Shown here: positions 17,583 through 26,187 of the stretch, in pieces
Numbering within the stretch: position 1 is the stretch's first letter
How the letters are laid out: each line of letters begins with the position of its first letter
Assembly (NCBI RefSeq): GCF_001475935.1
Contig: NZ_LDQA01000013.1
Coordinates: forward strand, 18,656 to 82,655
DNA: 64,000 nucleotides
Direction of reading: 5' to 3'
Source of the DNA: Aureimonas ureilytica
Lineage (GTDB): Bacteria > Pseudomonadota > Alphaproteobacteria > Rhizobiales > Rhizobiaceae
The notes under the pieces: generated by a model
What the model saw: only the letters and a program-made list of their open reading frames with translations
The model's database searches: none
Told to the model about the DNA's origin: nothing
Position numbers and translations under genes: made by a program

Positions 17583-18394
17583 GGATGCGAGCCTCGGTGC
17601 TCAAGGCGGCTGAAGTCGGGGGCGTAAGGCATGAGTTTGGCGTTCAAGGGCCGGCATTTTGCGCCCGATATCATCCTGCTCTGTATGCGCTGGTACTGTC
17701 GCTATGCCCTCAACTACCGCGACCTCGAGGAGATGATGGCCGAGCGCCATCTCTCGGTGGATCACACGACGATCTATCGATGGGTTCAGCACTACGCGCC
17801 CGAGCTGGACCGCCGCGTCCAGTGGTGCAAACCCCTGCAGACCAAGACCTGGTACGTCGACGAGACCTATGTGAAGGTCCGAGGCGAATGGATGTATCTC
17901 TACCGTGCGATCGGCGACGGTGGCGAGACGCTCGACTTCTATCTCTCGCAAACCCGTACGACGAAGGCGGCGAAACAGTTTCTCAGCAAGGCTTTGAACC
18001 GCTTGCCGCATCACCGGCCTTCGGTGATCTCGACCGACAAGAACCGGGCCTATAACGAGGCGATCGCCTCGCTGCGCAAGGAAGGACGCCTGCCACCGAC
18101 CTGCGAGCATCGGCAGGTGAAATTCTTGAACAATCGCCTTGAGTCAGACCACGGGAAACTGAAGCAGCGGATCCGCCCGGTGCGAGGGTTCAAGTCGCGC
18201 AAGACGGCGCACAATACCATTCGCGGGTTCGAGGTGATGCGGATGTTCCGGAAGGGACAGTTCCGCTCGATGGTCGACAGCTTGGCTGGAGGATCGGAGG
18301 CCCGCTACATCGGACGGCTGTTCCAGGTGTTCATCGCCTGACGAAAGAACATAACGGGATCATTGCGACCAAGTTGGCTATTCGCAACAGACCC
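17558..18394 (+). mobile_element. IS6-family (IS26-like) insertion sequence
   Basis: Perfect 18-bp terminal inverted repeats GGGTCTGTTGCGAATAGC (17558-17575) and its complement (18377-18394) enclose one intact transposase gene; total 837 bp. The 8-bp flanks (GAGTCGAC left, TCCTGAGC right) are not a direct repeat. This suggests cointegration or an adjacent deletion rather than simple insertion. Confidence 0.95.
17631..18341 (+). CDS. IS6-family transposase
   Basis: A 236-residue DDE transposase. It has the N-terminal motif RYALNYRDLEEMMAERHLSVDHTTIYRWVQ, the catalytic Asp in TWYVDETYVKVRGEWMYLYRA, the second Asp in VISTDKNRAY and the Glu in NNRLESDHGKLKQRIRP. Length and motifs are those of a complete, probably active enzyme. 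Replicative transposition by this family readily joins replicons and deletes neighbouring DNA, which fits the mosaic structure here. Confidence 0.95.
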   Translation: MSLAFKGRHFAPDIILLCMRWYCRYALNYRDLEEMMAERHLSVDHTTIYRWVQHYAPELDRRVQWCKPLQTKTWYVDETYVKVRGEWMYLYRAIGDGGETLDFYLSQTRTTKAAKQFLSKALNRLPHHRPSVISTDKNRAYNEAIASLRKEGRLPPTCEHRQVKFLNNRLESDHGKLKQRIRPVRGFKSRKTAHNTIRGFEVMRMFRKGQFRSMVDSLAGGSEARYIGRLFQVFIA

Positions 18395-18482
18395 TCCTGA
18401 GCCTATATCACCCCTCAGGGTTCTTCAGCATTTGCCTCGGGATGAGCGCTCGTCTGAGACGCGCCTCGTTACCGGCTGCGGG

Positions 18483-18650
18483 TCAACCGAAATGCTTGTA
18501 ATAGATTACGATGGCGCAGATGCCTGATACCAGGACAATCCCAATCCATCGGATCGTATTCAAGACCCTGACACGTCCGCAGTCTCGGCCGCCGCTCGGG
18601 CCAGGATCAAAGCCAGCAATTTGCAGAAGAAATATGATCGCTTCGAGCAT
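18483..18650 (-). CDS. Possible small membrane protein (55 residues)
   Basis: ATG at 18650; the product begins MLEAIIFLLQIAGFDPG and contains one hydrophobic span (I-R-W-I-G-I-V-L-V-S-G-I-C-A-I-V-I-Y-Y) near the C terminus. A weak ribosome site (AAAGGCGGTCAC) precedes it. No family recognised. It stands alone in the 400-bp gap right of the IS6-type element. Confidence 0.4.
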   Translation of the reverse strand: MLEAIIFLLQIAGFDPGPSGGRDCGRVRVLNTIRWIGIVLVSGICAIVIYYKHFG

Positions 18651-18795
18651 GTGACCGCCTTTCGCAGACCGATGCTATCCATCACGCATAGCCCTTAACG
18701 ACCCTCAAGACCTTTCTAGCGGCGGGCTCGCGGCTTTGCCGCTGGAGGCCGTTTCGGATGCCGTCCGATCTGTGCGCGAGAGCAAACAGCGCGCC

Positions 18796-19305
18796 CTATG
18801 GGTGCTGCTTCTCAGTGATGCGCCCCACGCCTAACTGCTTCCGAGGCGGGAACACGTCATCACTCCAGAAACCCGGTGAACGAATTGGCTCAATGGTCGC
18901 AACGTTGTCTACGAGCGAATGGGGGACACCAGCGAGGATACCGTGGTCGCCGACGTTGGGAATTCGGTCGCAGGACGATACCTCATCCATGTCTATGACA
19001 ATCTGCGTGACATCAGGGCCACCCGAAATAACAGAGCGCACTTTCGTGATGATAACGAGCTGAGGAAACGAGCGTTCTACAGACGTCACTTCGACCTCTG
19101 CGACGAGGCTGTCAGCAGGCAGCTTAGGAGGGATAGTGGTCGTTAGATAGAACCTCTCATTGCCATATGTGCAGGCATGAACTGGCTCGCGCATCACGAG
19201 GACGGCTGCGACTGCGGCCAAAGCGATTGATGAGGAGCGGTGTCTCGCACAATAGACGAGTGTCATGATGGCGGACAAAGAAAGAAATCCGAAGCGATTG
19301 GCCAT
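18796..19305 (-). CDS. Hypothetical exported protein
   Basis: 169 residues from the ATG at 19305 (MANRFGFLSLSAIM). A long hydrophobic N-terminal region ends near E-P-V-H-A-C, consistent with a signal peptide or lipoprotein-like signal. The mature part has a beta-rich pattern (SLVAEVEVTSVERSF, VRSVISGGPDVTQIVIDMDEVSSC) resembling small secreted proteins that report metal- or tissue-inhibitor-like folds. No function can be assigned. A start at 19341 would add 12 residues. Confidence 0.55.
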   Translation of the reverse strand: MANRFGFLSLSAIMTLVYCARHRSSSIALAAVAAVLVMREPVHACTYGNERFYLTTTIPPKLPADSLVAEVEVTSVERSFPQLVIITKVRSVISGGPDVTQIVIDMDEVSSCDRIPNVGDHGILAGVPHSLVDNVATIEPIRSPGFWSDDVFPPRKQLGVGRITEKQHP

Positions 19306-19640
19306 TCTAATGCTGCCCCGTGTTGGTTGCCCCTGGTGCATGCCATTTCAGCGTCGGCCGATCTGAGGGCACTCGCGAACTGCGCGCCCGAATTGGATAG
19401 GCCGGTTCGCTATCGGCAGGCTGTGCTCACTTCGACACGAGGTATCCCAAAGCGAACAGCGCAACCCATGCGGCGACCGCATATCGGACCTGAGAGCCCT
19501 CGATAGCGAACTGCTGCAAGGCTCCCCTTCGAGCTTTGCGCTACTGCGGAAGGGAAGCGAGGCGTAGGTTCTGGGCATCGGAAGAACACGCACATGCCGG
19601 CCACCACCGATGAGAGGCCGGGCACGAAAGGCAAGACACC

Positions 19641-19784
19641 ATGTCCCTCGCTCGCTCCTTCAGCACCTGGCGCCAGTATCGCAACACGGCCGCCAAGCTG
19701 AACCGCCTGTCGCAGCGCGAACTCTCGGACCTCGGCATTGCACGCTCCGACATTCCGGCCATCGCCCGTCAAGCGGTCCGCTAA
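19641..19784 (+). CDS. DUF1127 small protein
   Basis: A 47-residue basic protein (MSLARSFSTWRQYRNTAAKL...) with the DUF1127 core L-N-R-L-S-Q-R-E-L-S-D-L-G-I-A-R-S-D-I. These proteins are widespread in Hyphomicrobiales, where some members bind RNA or influence phosphate and carbon metabolism. It is followed by a strong terminator hairpin, so it is probably a monocistronic unit. The 330 bp upstream (19306-19640) contain no other gene I can support. Confidence 0.85.
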   Translation: MSLARSFSTWRQYRNTAAKLNRLSQRELSDLGIARSDIPAIARQAVR

Positions 19785-19870
19785 GAGTTTTCCTCTTTCA
19801 CTTCAGCTGGTTCTCCCCATCTGAAGTGAACCGGTCGAGCGGTTCCTCCCACCCTTTGGCTTATCTCAAA

Positions 19871-19903
19871 CGCCCTTGCCGGTCCTCCCCCGGCGAGGGC
19901 GCT
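19871..19903 (+). terminator. Rho-independent terminator after the DUF1127 gene
   Basis: CGCCCTTGCCGG and CCGGCGAGGGCG form a 12-bp stem with one mismatch, followed by CTTTCGTTT. It lies about 85 bp after the DUF1127 stop. Confidence 0.75.
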
Positions 19904-19956
19904 TTCGTTTGCAGACGCCTAGTACCGCTTTCACGAGATCAGGATCCCTCTTCAAA

Positions 19957-19990
19957 CAAAAGGGGCGCCGCTCAAAAAGCGACGCCTTGG
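19957..19990 (-). terminator. Terminator of the host-attachment-family gene
   Basis: Read on the minus strand, AGGCGTCGCT TTTTG AGCGGCGCCC forms a hairpin followed by a T-rich CTTTTGTTTG tract, 25-55 bp past the gene end. Confidence 0.6.
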
Positions 19991-20013
19991 TGGCTAGAAA
20001 TCAAACTGAATGT

Positions 20014-20418
20014 TTAGGCGGCGGCAATCGCCTTCTCGATGTCGGCGCTGGTCTGCCCCGTCAGATCCTTTGAGATTTCGCCGACGAGGGCTTCCTTGAG
20101 CTTGGCGTGGTAGTGTTTCCGCATTTCACCAAGCGCCTTGGGCGCTGCGATGACCACGAGTTTCGTCAGCTTCCCGGAAATGGCCTGATTGTTCAGGATG
20201 TCGGTCACCCCAGCCACAAAGCCGTCTTCATCCTGCGTGCTGTCATCCGGGTTGGCAGAACTGCTGGCGTGACCTTTGCCCCCGCTCTTGTTGTCGGTGT
20301 TAACGGACTCCGTGGGGAGGGCGGTCAGGTTCGGCTGGCCTTCGTCGCCGCTGTTGCGGAACAGGCTGAGTTTCTGACCATCGACCACTGCAACCGTCGC
20401 GCCGCTGGGGAGCTGCAT
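20014..20418 (-). CDS. Host attachment family protein
   Basis: 134 residues starting MQLPSGATVAVVDGQKLSLFRN, with FVAGVTDILNNQAISGKLTKLVVIAAPKALGEMRKHYHAKLKEAL. This matches the family annotated as protein required for attachment to host cells (AtsE-like, PF10116 group), here with the usual central low-complexity part replaced by a short Ser/Gly/Asp linker. The fold resembles the release-factor eRF1 domain 2 superfamily, so the attachment role is annotation history rather than proven chemistry. Confidence 0.8.
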   Translation of the reverse strand: MQLPSGATVAVVDGQKLSLFRNSGDEGQPNLTALPTESVNTDNKSGGKGHASSSANPDDSTQDEDGFVAGVTDILNNQAISGKLTKLVVIAAPKALGEMRKHYHAKLKEALVGEISKDLTGQTSADIEKAIAAA

Positions 20419-20517
20419 CGCTTATCTCCGTTCTGATGGACAGCGAATATCGCTGCCTTTAAGCGAACTTAACGTCGTGCGCGCTTCATCGCTCCAAGCT
20501 AATCGATGCTCTACAGG

Positions 20518-20787
20518 TCAGAAGCGTCGTCGCATCGCAGGCGGCGCCTTCCATTGCGCCAAGCTCTCACGCTCCAGCTTGTCCAGAAGCGTGTAACGGA
20601 CATAGGTGGACCGTGTTCGGCAGCCTGAACACCGCCAGTTCAGCGCCTCAATGTCGGCACCGGGCGCGATGAACCCTTGGAAATCAAGGCAGCGATAGAT
20701 GGTCCGCGCGTTGCAGGGATCGCAGCGTATGACGATGCCCAAGCCCTTGCGCAGCCCTTCCTCGAAACTCCGTATCGCCTGCACCAT
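20518..20787 (-). CDS. Hypothetical protein with two CxxC zinc-ribbon-like pairs
   Basis: 89 residues. Two cysteine pairs (R-C-D-P-C-N and W-R-C-S-G-C-R) about 32 residues apart suggest a zinc ribbon. A third cysteine (Y-R-C-L) lies between. No known family is recognised. It is transcribed divergently from the 20890 gene pair. Confidence 0.55.
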   Translation of the reverse strand: MVQAIRSFEEGLRKGLGIVIRCDPCNARTIYRCLDFQGFIAPGADIEALNWRCSGCRTRSTYVRYTLLDKLERESLAQWKAPPAMRRRF

Positions 20788-20889
20788 GCGCGGACCCCAT
20801 TCCTAATTCTGTGAACAAAATAGGAACATCGTCTTTCCAGCAAGGCCGTTCGGAGTCATGGTCGGCGCACTGATTCATGAGGCGGGGCC

Positions 20890-21087
20890 ATGTCGAGAAT
20901 TGCAGAACGGATCACGGACCTGTCGTTGAAGGACGATCTGGACGAGGCGATTGACGAAGCCATCCGCACTTGCGGCGGTGACGCCCGTGTCGCGGTCGGC
21001 GCGTTAATCCTGGGGCAGCGCTCGTTGCAGGAAGCCTATTCCGAACGGATTTCCGCTGGCTACGTCAGGCGAGGGCTCGCGAAATGA
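20890..21087 (+). CDS. Hypothetical small acidic protein
   Basis: 65 residues, beginning MSRIAERITDLSLKDDLDEAIDEAIRTCGGDARVA... Predicted helical, no recognised domain. Its last codons overlap the start of the next gene by ATGA, so the two are translationally coupled; GGGGCC precedes its ATG. Confidence 0.6.
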   Translation: MSRIAERITDLSLKDDLDEAIDEAIRTCGGDARVAVGALILGQRSLQEAYSERISAGYVRRGLAK

Positions 21088-21383
21088 TCCGTGAGGGCAA
21101 ACGACCCGTTGGCTCGGGCAAGGACGCGGAAACGATCGGGATCGACGCCCTGTCGTTCCTGGCTGGCAATGGCGAGCTTCTCACGCGCTTTCTGGACCTG
21201 ACGGGCCTGACGATCGAGCAGCTCCGCACGGAAGCGACCAAACCCGCCTTCTTTGTCGGGTTGCTCGATTTCATCCTGGGACACGAGCCGACGCTCATGG
21301 ACTTCGCCAATGCGGCCGAACTGGACCCCGCAGAGGTCGCGTTGGCCCGCGAGCGCCTCGCCAACCGTCAAAGCGCAACCTAA
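21084..21383 (+). CDS. DUF3572 family protein
   Basis: 99 residues. The pattern D-A-L-S-F-L-A-G-N-G-E-L-L-T-R-F-L, then LTGLTIEQLR and a C-terminal FFVGLLDFILGHEPTLMDFANAAELDP, matches the small helical DUF3572 family of alphaproteobacteria. Function unknown. Start overlaps the preceding stop. Confidence 0.75.
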   Translation: MIREGKRPVGSGKDAETIGIDALSFLAGNGELLTRFLDLTGLTIEQLRTEATKPAFFVGLLDFILGHEPTLMDFANAAELDPAEVALARERLANRQSAT

Positions 21384-21454
21384 ACGATCCTTGTGTTGCA
21401 TCCTCTGCGCGTATGGGGCTTCCTACATGCTGATGGCGCAGCACAAGGGCTCTC

Positions 21455-21850
21455 ATGGACGACCTTCCAGAAAGCCGAGAGATCGATATCCATCTGGGGC
21501 GCAGGCTGCGCGAACTGCGCCAGCGTGCCGGTCTACCCATGTCTATGCTGGGTGAGCAGCTGGGTCTGAGTCATCAGCAGATTTACAAATATGAGTCCGG
21601 CGCGAACCGACTTTCCACTAGCGGGCTGGTTCGTCTGGCTCGCGTGCTTGGGGCTGATGTTCCTGATTTTTTCGAAGGGCTTCCGGGCTTCTCGTTCTCG
21701 GGAAAGGGTGCGGAAGTTTTGCAGGACCCGCATTCGAGTGTTGAAACCGTACCCATCGATCATTTGCCTCCCGTCATCCAGAAGCGACTGGCTGACCTCG
21801 TTGACGCAATCGTGAAGTCGTCTGAACGAGATGCTCTACAGGACCAATAG
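21455..21850 (+). CDS. XRE-family transcriptional regulator
   Basis: 131 residues. A helix-turn-helix spans about residues 12-68 (RLRELRQRAGLPMSMLGEQLGLSHQQIYKYESGANRLS), followed by A-R-V-L-G-A-D-V-P-D-F-F-E-G-L. This is typical of the SinR/xre-like regulators abundant in rhizobia. The C-terminal P-P-V-I-Q-K-R-L-A-D-L-V-D-A-I-V helix may oligomerise. Target genes unknown. Confidence 0.85.
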   Translation: MDDLPESREIDIHLGRRLRELRQRAGLPMSMLGEQLGLSHQQIYKYESGANRLSTSGLVRLARVLGADVPDFFEGLPGFSFSGKGAEVLQDPHSSVETVPIDHLPPVIQKRLADLVDAIVKSSERDALQDQ

Positions 21851-21926
21851 CCTTCTCACGAAATAACAACTTGTGCGCCATATTTTCAAGAAAGGGTAAT
21901 TTGAGCGTGTGGCGAACGGGTGTGCT

Positions 21927-22097
21927 ATGGGCGAAGCGAATGAGAAAGATGCAGAGCGTTCGTTGATCAATGTGGCATTGAGCCATCTCGACTCTGCCAT
22001 GCGTGAAATGGCTCTGGCTCGCCAGATGATCGATTACGTCGTGAACAACACCAATCCGGCAGAACTGCCTTCTGAGGAGCAACTGCAGGGAGGCTAG
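21927..22097 (+). CDS. Hypothetical small protein
   Basis: 56 residues from the ATG at 21927 (MGEANEKDAERSLINVALSH). A GTG at 21909 would add six. Predicted amphipathic helices (SHLDSAMREMALARQMIDYV). No family recognised. Its 3' end converges with and overlaps the SRAP gene by 4 bp. Confidence 0.5.
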   Translation: MGEANEKDAERSLINVALSHLDSAMREMALARQMIDYVVNNTNPAELPSEEQLQGG

Positions 22098-22750
22098 ACC
22101 TCGCTGTCGTTCCGCTGTCCCCGCGCCACGATCCGCAACGCATCATCGGGCAGAGGCCGCTGGAGCGCTGACGCATCTTTCCAGTCGGAACGCAGCCAGA
22201 TCTCGAACTCGTCCGGCTCCGTCAGGATCACCGGCATAGCTTTGGGATGGATCGGCCCGACCACGCCGTTCGGTTCGGTGGTCAGAAAGCCGTAGGCGTC
22301 CACCGTCACCTCGCCCTCCGCCTTCTTCCGCGTGCTCGTCCACTGCGTCCAGAGGCCTGCAAAGGCCATCAGAGGGCGCTCCTCGTTGGCTGCGAACCAG
22401 ACCGGCACCTTCTTGCCGTTCTCGTCCGTGTCGTATTCGGAGAAGCTGGTGAACGGCACGAGGCACCGATGCGCTGGCCCCAGCCAGCGACGCCAATGCG
22501 GCGAGGCCGTGTTGCGGATATTGGTGACGCCTGGGTCGGTCGCCTTGCCCTTCAGGGCGAAGGCGGGAGATGGCATCCCCCAGCGCGCCATCGCCAATTC
22601 TCGCTCGCCCTCCACGATCCGCACAATTGGCGCGGCCTGATCGGGGAAAATGCCGGGCATGGGTGGCAGATTGCCTGTCCTGTCCTTCATCGCCCGCGTA
22701 AACGCCAGGATCGCGGCTTGGCCTTTGGTCAAGGAGTAGAGGTTGCACAT
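22094..22750 (-). CDS. SOS-response-associated peptidase (SRAP/YedK, HMCES family)
   Basis: 218 residues from the ATG at 22750, chosen because the family begins Met-Cys with Cys2 the catalytic nucleophile; here M-C-N-L-Y. Other conserved positions are NIRNT (substrate Asn), R-C-L-V-P-F-T-S-F-S-E-Y (the family Glu) and H-P-K-A-M-P-V-I-L (His). The protein forms a thiazolidine crosslink to abasic sites in single-stranded DNA and protects them. Confidence 0.9.
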   Translation of the reverse strand: MCNLYSLTKGQAAILAFTRAMKDRTGNLPPMPGIFPDQAAPIVRIVEGERELAMARWGMPSPAFALKGKATDPGVTNIRNTASPHWRRWLGPAHRCLVPFTSFSEYDTDENGKKVPVWFAANEERPLMAFAGLWTQWTSTRKKAEGEVTVDAYGFLTTEPNGVVGPIHPKAMPVILTEPDEFEIWLRSDWKDASALQRPLPDDALRIVARGQRNDSEV

Positions 22751-22884
22751 GGTCCCGCTCCAGCGTCTGCGAACGTCTCGCTCCGAACATATGGAAGAGT
22801 GGATAAAGCGCCACGCGGCCCCTCTCGCCCCATAGACAACCTCGGGGCGTGAAGACACAATCCTGCCTTAATCGGGAGGAGCTT

Positions 22885-23184
22885 ATGGGACGCTTCAGTT
22901 TCGCGGCATTGGTCGCCTTCTTCATGCTCGCTAGCGGTCCAGTTCATGCGGTGGAGGCGACGCCGATCCATCCAGAGCAGTCTGGTTCAATCCTCGCTCA
23001 GCTTGAGACTTACCGCGTCGCGGCTGGCAGGACATGCAAATCGATATCGACGTGCCGAGAGGCTGTAGAGCTCTGGTGCAGCGGCTACAGGCGAGCTGAT
23101 GGGGATGGAGACGGCATCCCCTGTGAAACGGTCTGCCATTCGAAGGCGGAGGTCGATAGGATTAGGGCTGAAATCGGATGCTGA
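22885..23184 (+). CDS. Secreted Excalibur-domain protein
   Basis: 99 residues from the ATG at 22885, chosen for the GGGAGGAGCTT site before it and the signal peptide that follows (GRFSFAALVAFFMLASGPVHA). The mature part ends in an Excalibur calcium-binding motif D-G-D-G-D-G-I-P-C-E, with paired cysteines. The domain usually occurs in extracellular proteins and beside nuclease-like domains. It overlaps the start of the next gene (ATGCTGA), so both are probably co-translated and exported. Confidence 0.75.
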   Translation: MGRFSFAALVAFFMLASGPVHAVEATPIHPEQSGSILAQLETYRVAAGRTCKSISTCREAVELWCSGYRRADGDGDGIPCETVCHSKAEVDRIRAEIGC

Positions 23185-24467
23185 GCCGATTTCTAAGCTT
23201 GGCTGTTGGCCTTCTCTCGTTGCTGAGCGTCGATCTCGCCGCAGCTGCCGAACCGTCGGCTCTGGCCCCTTTCCGACTGGACCCGGCTCGCCTCGATATT
23301 ATCGAGCTCAACGGCGAATTGACGTCAGGTTCAGCGCTGGCCTTTCGCCGTGCTCTGCTCGCCGCCCCTAATGCGAAGATCCTCCTCCTGAACAGCCCTG
23401 GTGGGAGTGTCGATGCTGGTCTTCTGATCGCGGACGACGTTCACACCCGTAAGCTTGCGACGCTCATTCCTGAGGGCTCGACCTGCGCATCTGCTTGTTC
23501 TTACATCTTTTTGGCAGGGCACGAGCGGCAAGCCGATGGTCGGCTCGGCGTCCATCAAATGTGGTCACAGAAGCCAGATCTCGAAAGTGCACAGATGTCG
23601 ATTGCGGACGTGATCGATACGCTGAACCGCTTTGAGACGCCGATCGGCGTGGTAACGATCATGTTCCGTACGCCGCCCGATGACATGCACTTCTTCTCGC
23701 CCGAAGAAGTCGTGCGCCTTGGGATCAACAACAAGGGCGGCAGCGTCGAGCAAGTCGGACCGCAAGTCGCCGGCTCGGAGCGTGCATCCCCGCAGCCTTC
23801 GCCATCGATCACAAGTGCGGACGCCGAACCCAAGGAGGCCGCCAAGCTTTCGGAAGGGATTGCAGCAGCCGCACCCGCGCTCTCCGATCGGTCGTCAGCA
23901 GCTCTTTCGACGCTCGAAACCTACACGCGCCAGCCGACGCGGATGGCGATCTACGCAGGCCTCGACTTCTTCGGTGAGGATGTCGGAACGGCGAGCGTGG
24001 CTGACGCTCCGGCTTGCGCTGTGAAGTGCTTCGAGATGGGCGGATCGTGCAAAGCCTTCACCTTCAACATGAAGACCCGGCCGGGGCGAGGGCCGAACTG
24101 CTTCATGAAGTCTGGTCGCGGCGAGGTGGATGGCAATTCCGCAGCCTTCTCAGGTCAGTTGCTCGCACGCTCCGAGCGCGACCCCCCGTCCATGACGCTC
24201 GACGTTATCGATCCAAACTCGGACCTTTATCAGGATGTGGACATACCGGGCATGGACCTTTCGCGCCGGCCTCATCCTGCTACATCGCAACTGGATTGCC
24301 GTCGCGCCTGTGTGACGGATGCTCGCTGTGTCGCCTTCACCTATCTCAAACCAAAGAAGCAGTGCTGGCTGAAGAGTGGTGTGGGTACGCCTCGGGCGCT
24401 TACGGGAGCCGTGACAGGGGGAAAGAAGTCGCAGACGTTCTCGCCCAAAGTCATCTCATTGGACTGA
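23178..24467 (+). CDS. Exported ClpP-like serine protease fused to two PAN/Apple-like domains
   Basis: 429 residues with a signal peptide (LSLAVGLLSLLSVDLAAAA). Residues about 40-180 match the ClpP/crotonase-type periplasmic proteins: LNSPGGSVDAG oxyanion region, S-T-C-A-S-A-C-S-Y-I-F-L-A-G (catalytic Ser about 105) and G-V-H-Q-M (His about 126). After a Ser/Ala-rich linker come two cysteine-containing PAN/Apple-like modules, about 234-315 (CAVKCFEMGGSCKAFTFN) and 345-425 (CRRACVTDARCVAFTY). PAN modules bind proteins or glycans, so the protease may be targeted to a surface ligand (inference). Confidence 0.8.
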   Translation: MLSRFLSLAVGLLSLLSVDLAAAAEPSALAPFRLDPARLDIIELNGELTSGSALAFRRALLAAPNAKILLLNSPGGSVDAGLLIADDVHTRKLATLIPEGSTCASACSYIFLAGHERQADGRLGVHQMWSQKPDLESAQMSIADVIDTLNRFETPIGVVTIMFRTPPDDMHFFSPEEVVRLGINNKGGSVEQVGPQVAGSERASPQPSPSITSADAEPKEAAKLSEGIAAAAPALSDRSSAALSTLETYTRQPTRMAIYAGLDFFGEDVGTASVADAPACAVKCFEMGGSCKAFTFNMKTRPGRGPNCFMKSGRGEVDGNSAAFSGQLLARSERDPPSMTLDVIDPNSDLYQDVDIPGMDLSRRPHPATSQLDCRRACVTDARCVAFTYLKPKKQCWLKSGVGTPRALTGAVTGGKKSQTFSPKVISLD

Positions 24468-24471
24468 TCCC

Positions 24472-24807
24472 ATGACCCGTCCTATTGCGGATACGAAACT
24501 CCGAACTCTCGATCAGGAGCACGCATGGGCTGCGCTCGCGGATGTCGTAGAGGGGCGGCCGATCGATATATCGATGGAGCGAATTATTCGAGAGCGAGAA
24601 GCCATGGAGCGAGCGCTGTTCGAGAGATTGGCAGACAAGCCGGAGGAGCCATCCCTTCCTGTTGCAACTCGCACATTTTGGCGCCCTTGGCATGGGCTAG
24701 CGATAGCTGGCGCTGCGGCCTTGACCATATGGCTCGCCTCCACACCAGCCCCGGCCGCTGAGCGCATCAAGGGCGCCATCTCCTGCCATACTTCTGCTTG
24801 GAACTGA
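24472..24807 (+). CDS. Hypothetical single-span membrane protein
   Basis: 111 residues starting MTRPIADTKLRTLDQEHAWAAL, with a helical charged N-terminal region and one hydrophobic span (G-L-A-I-A-G-A-A-A-L-T-I-W-L-A). A short tail ending C-H-T-S-A-W-N follows. It starts 4 bp after the ClpP-PAN gene, so it is likely in the same operon. No recognised function. Confidence 0.6.
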   Translation: MTRPIADTKLRTLDQEHAWAALADVVEGRPIDISMERIIREREAMERALFERLADKPEEPSLPVATRTFWRPWHGLAIAGAAALTIWLASTPAPAAERIKGAISCHTSAWN

Positions 24808-24817
24808 TCTCAAGCGA

Positions 24818-25138
24818 TCAGCCGAATGGATTACGAACGCGCTTGGTTGGGGCATTCTGATCGGCGGAAGTCTCCGGCAAATCGCCTTTCTTCTCCAGCG
24901 CGTCCACAATCGCGTTGATCGCTGTTTTCAGTTCACGCGCTTGTTCGAGGCCCCGCTTGTCGAGAGCTAAGTCAATCGAGCCGCTGATCGAAACCCGATC
25001 CGTGCCGTTCTCGATTGTGAGCCCGCCAACCGTCAGAGCCACGCTGTCATTAGCAAAAGGATGGAAAGGGTTCGATCCCTGCGAACTGGAGGACGCGCCT
25101 TGAGCCGCTTCGGTCTCCGAATGCTTGTCGCGTGTCAT
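24818..25138 (-). CDS. Hypothetical protein
   Basis: 106 residues from the ATG at 25138, supported by TCAGGAGTAGGC upstream. Ser/Gln-rich start, then a beta-strand segment (S-V-A-L-T-V-G-G-L-T-I-E-N-G-T-D-R-V-S-I-S-G) and a helix with Lys/Glu. No family recognised. It begins 2 bp after the nuclease gene stop, so the two are probably co-transcribed. Confidence 0.6.
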   Translation of the reverse strand: MTRDKHSETEAAQGASSSSQGSNPFHPFANDSVALTVGGLTIENGTDRVSISGSIDLALDKRGLEQARELKTAINAIVDALEKKGDLPETSADQNAPTKRVRNPFG

Positions 25139-25140
25139 GC

Positions 25141-25914
25141 CTACTCCTGACGACAGGCCCGTGGCTGCGTCAGCGCCAAGCGCTGCGTTCCTACGGGCAA
25201 TGATGGGTATATCTCGATGCCGCTCATGGTCTTGAACGCTTCGACGCTCATGATGCGACAATTGGGCGTGTCGTCGTTGTCGGCAACATACACGGCCGCT
25301 CCGCCTCGTTTGGGATCATAGACCGCCTTCCAGACTATGGTCGGAACGAGGACATTGTTCGTGCCTATGGCCTGGACATCTTGGCCAATGAACAAAGGGC
25401 CGGTGACGATCCACACCTCACCGTCCATGGAGGCGACGTCACGCACCGTTTCTTCGATCTGGCTCCATAGGCCGGTGTTCAGCCGGTGATTTTGCGGGAC
25501 CATGTTGGAGAGCGAGAAGCTCTCGGCTTGCGACTTTGCATCGGGCATATCGCCGGAGGGGGCCATATGGCCCCGATCGAAGCCAGACCCCTTGTAGTCC
25601 GCCAGCTCGGATCGCTCTGAAGGGGGCAGAGCCTTCTCTGCGTGAAATCGATTGGTTCGGGACATGCCCTCGGCCGCCTCGACCTGGGCAGCCGTCAGAT
25701 GCTCACCGACCCAGAGTGGGGTTCGAGTTATGCCGGAATGAAGTACGGCGAATTGGCGAAAGCAGAGTTCGCGCGTGGGCATTGCCTGAGCCAGACGGTT
25801 GAAATCTGGTGCCTGCCCCTGAAGGAAGCTGTCGGGACAGTTCGAGGTGACAGCGTAGGCCGGTGAGCCGCAATTCAGAAAAGCCAACGCAGCGAGACCT
25901 AAAAGGCAATTCAT
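25141..25914 (-). CDS. DNA/RNA non-specific endonuclease (NUC1 type)
   Basis: 257 residues from the ATG at 25914 with a signal peptide (MNCLLGLAALAFLNCGSPAYA); a GTG at 25938 is an alternative start. It has the beta-beta-alpha-metal active site D-R-G-H-M-A-P-S-G-D-M with the general-base His, then the metal Asn in S-L-S-N-M-V-P-Q-N-H-R-L-N. Secreted or periplasmic family members hydrolyse both DNA and RNA for nutrition or competition. Intact catalytic residues suggest activity. Confidence 0.88.
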   Translation of the reverse strand: MNCLLGLAALAFLNCGSPAYAVTSNCPDSFLQGQAPDFNRLAQAMPTRELCFRQFAVLHSGITRTPLWVGEHLTAAQVEAAEGMSRTNRFHAEKALPPSERSELADYKGSGFDRGHMAPSGDMPDAKSQAESFSLSNMVPQNHRLNTGLWSQIEETVRDVASMDGEVWIVTGPLFIGQDVQAIGTNNVLVPTIVWKAVYDPKRGGAAVYVADNDDTPNCRIMSVEAFKTMSGIEIYPSLPVGTQRLALTQPRACRQE

Positions 25915-26187
25915 GGTCCCGATAGCTCTGATCACCACCTCTTCCCCTCATTTGCGTTCGAATGCAGCGGCTGATGATCCGATGCTCTTCTTTACACGAT
26001 CACCAGAAACTGTGTTGCTCTTCTCATAGGCTCCGTTGCGAGGCTTTTCGAGTATGGTAGCCCCTGGACCGAAGCCTCTTTGAAGAGGACGATCCGTCTG
26101 TCCAATCGAGCGGCGTGAGAACGCAATCGATAACATCAGGGCGACATGCTATGCCGCACCGCACACTATGGCGGTGGACGGGCGACG

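Noticed and set aside
19350..19640. Minus-strand tail encoding a hydrophobic segment ending A-L-G-Y-L-V-S-K
   Set aside because: The only start is a TTG whose ribosome site is too close, giving about 30 residues. Not enough support.
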